Origin: Syntrophaceae bacterium
GTDB lineage: Bacteria; Desulfobacterota; Syntrophia; Syntrophales; UBA2185
Assembly: GCA_003508565.1 (NCBI GenBank)
Contig: DNUI01000283.1
Span: 1 to 5,310 of the forward strand
Reading direction: 5' to 3'
DNA: 5,310 bases
The notes beneath the pieces were generated by a model. It searched no databases, was not told the DNA's origin, and was given only the letters and a program-made list of their open reading frames with translations. How positions within the stretch are numbered: the first letter of the stretch is position 1; each line of letters begins with the position of its first letter. The translations under genes were made by a program, and so were the position numbers. Below, one piece after another: positions 4,997 to 5,310 of this stretch.

Positions 4997-5310
4997 ATGG
5001 AACAAGAAGAAAGAAAAGGCTGGAACCCATATATTGCCGGTGCCCTGACCGGGCTTTTGCTCGTCTTTTCTGTCTGGTTTACTGGTAAGTATGTAGGGGC
5101 TTCAACGACATTTGTCAGATCAGCAGGCTACATCGAGAGCGTCTTTAATGCGGAAAGGGTAGCTCAGATGGCGTACTTCCAAAAGGAAGTCCCGAAGATC
5201 GACTGGCAGTTTCTCTTTGTGATAGGCATCTTCATCGGCGCCCTCGTTTCCTCAACAACATCCCAATCCTTCCGTTGGCAAGCCGTACCTACCCGCTGGG
5301 AAGGGCGTTT
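4997..5310 (+). CDS. YeeE/YedE-family (DUF395) inner-membrane protein, probable sulfur-compound transporter, N-terminal part
   Basis: The frame opens at ATG 4997 and is still open at the window end, giving 104 residues. The start WNPYIAGALTGLLLVFSVW (9-27), the following TGKYVGASTTFVRSAG stretch, the KIDWQFLFVIGIFIGALVSS helix at about 68-87, and the WQAVPTRWEGRF segment at its end match the N-terminal part of YeeE/YedE family proteins. That family includes the thiosulfate transporter TsuA and the YedE linked to selenium metabolism. Two membrane helices are visible (about 13-27 and 72-88). No cysteine occurs in the visible part; the cysteines that handle thiosulfate in TsuA would have to lie downstream. 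It is transcribed divergently from csoR. Substrate (thiosulfate, other sulfur species or selenium) cannot be settled from this fragment. Confidence 0.85.
   Translation, partial: MEQEERKGWNPYIAGALTGLLLVFSVWFTGKYVGASTTFVRSAGYIESVFNAERVAQMAYFQKEVPKIDWQFLFVIGIFIGALVSSTTSQSFRWQAVPTRWEGR

Noticed and set aside
4563..5048. 161-codon plus-strand frame antisense to csoR and running into the YeeE/YedE start
   Set aside because: It crosses the operator, both promoters and the strong ribosome-binding site, and its composition is that of an antisense shadow of a clear DUF156 gene.

Overview
The window reads as a chromosomal segment from a Gram-negative, respiratory or anaerobic bacterium. The likely affiliation is Desulfobacterota/deltaproteobacteria or a neighbouring lineage. 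That placement is an inference from gene content only: System II cytochrome c maturation, a Tat-exported Fe-S protein paired with a formate-dehydrogenase-type cytochrome b, and a YeeE/YedE sulfur-type transporter. No rRNA, tRNA, mobile element or CRISPR array was seen.

Layout. Positions 3-194 (+) are the 3' end of a small carboxymuconolactone decarboxylase/AhpD-like gene. After a 150-bp gap with a candidate promoter comes a tightly coupled plus-strand pair. It consists of resB/ccs1 (345-1733) and ccsB/ccsA (1730-2578), overlapping by ATGA, which together form the System II haem-delivery and cytochrome c synthetase complex. This pair converges on a three-gene minus-strand unit whose transcription order is csoR-like repressor (4768-4505), Tat-exported HybA-like four-motif Fe-S protein (4483-3473) and FdnI/FdoI-like di-haem cytochrome b (3480-2632). 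The 53-bp convergent gap and the end of the cytochrome b gene share an AT-rich inverted repeat. Upstream of csoR is a regulatory region of about 230 bp. A divergent promoter in it drives a YeeE/YedE-family membrane protein (4997 to beyond the window end).

How the parts fit. The csoR promoter is unusually readable: TTGACA, a 17-nt spacer, TAACAT, then a perfect 7+7 bp palindrome of CsoR-operator type that covers the edge of the -10, the expected start site and the Shine-Dalgarno. The repressor therefore probably controls itself and the two redox genes behind it. Those two genes form an electron-transfer module (Fe-S relay plus quinone-reactive cytochrome b) with no catalytic subunit. The unit is closed at both ends, by a convergent gene at its 3' end and a divergent gene at its 5' end, so the partner enzyme must be encoded elsewhere or the module works with another donor, for example periplasmic c-type cytochromes. 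The repressor has the Cys-His-Cys set of copper-sensing CsoR, but the divergent sulfur-type transporter suggests a persulfide (CstR-like) signal instead. This combination is the most interesting part of the window.
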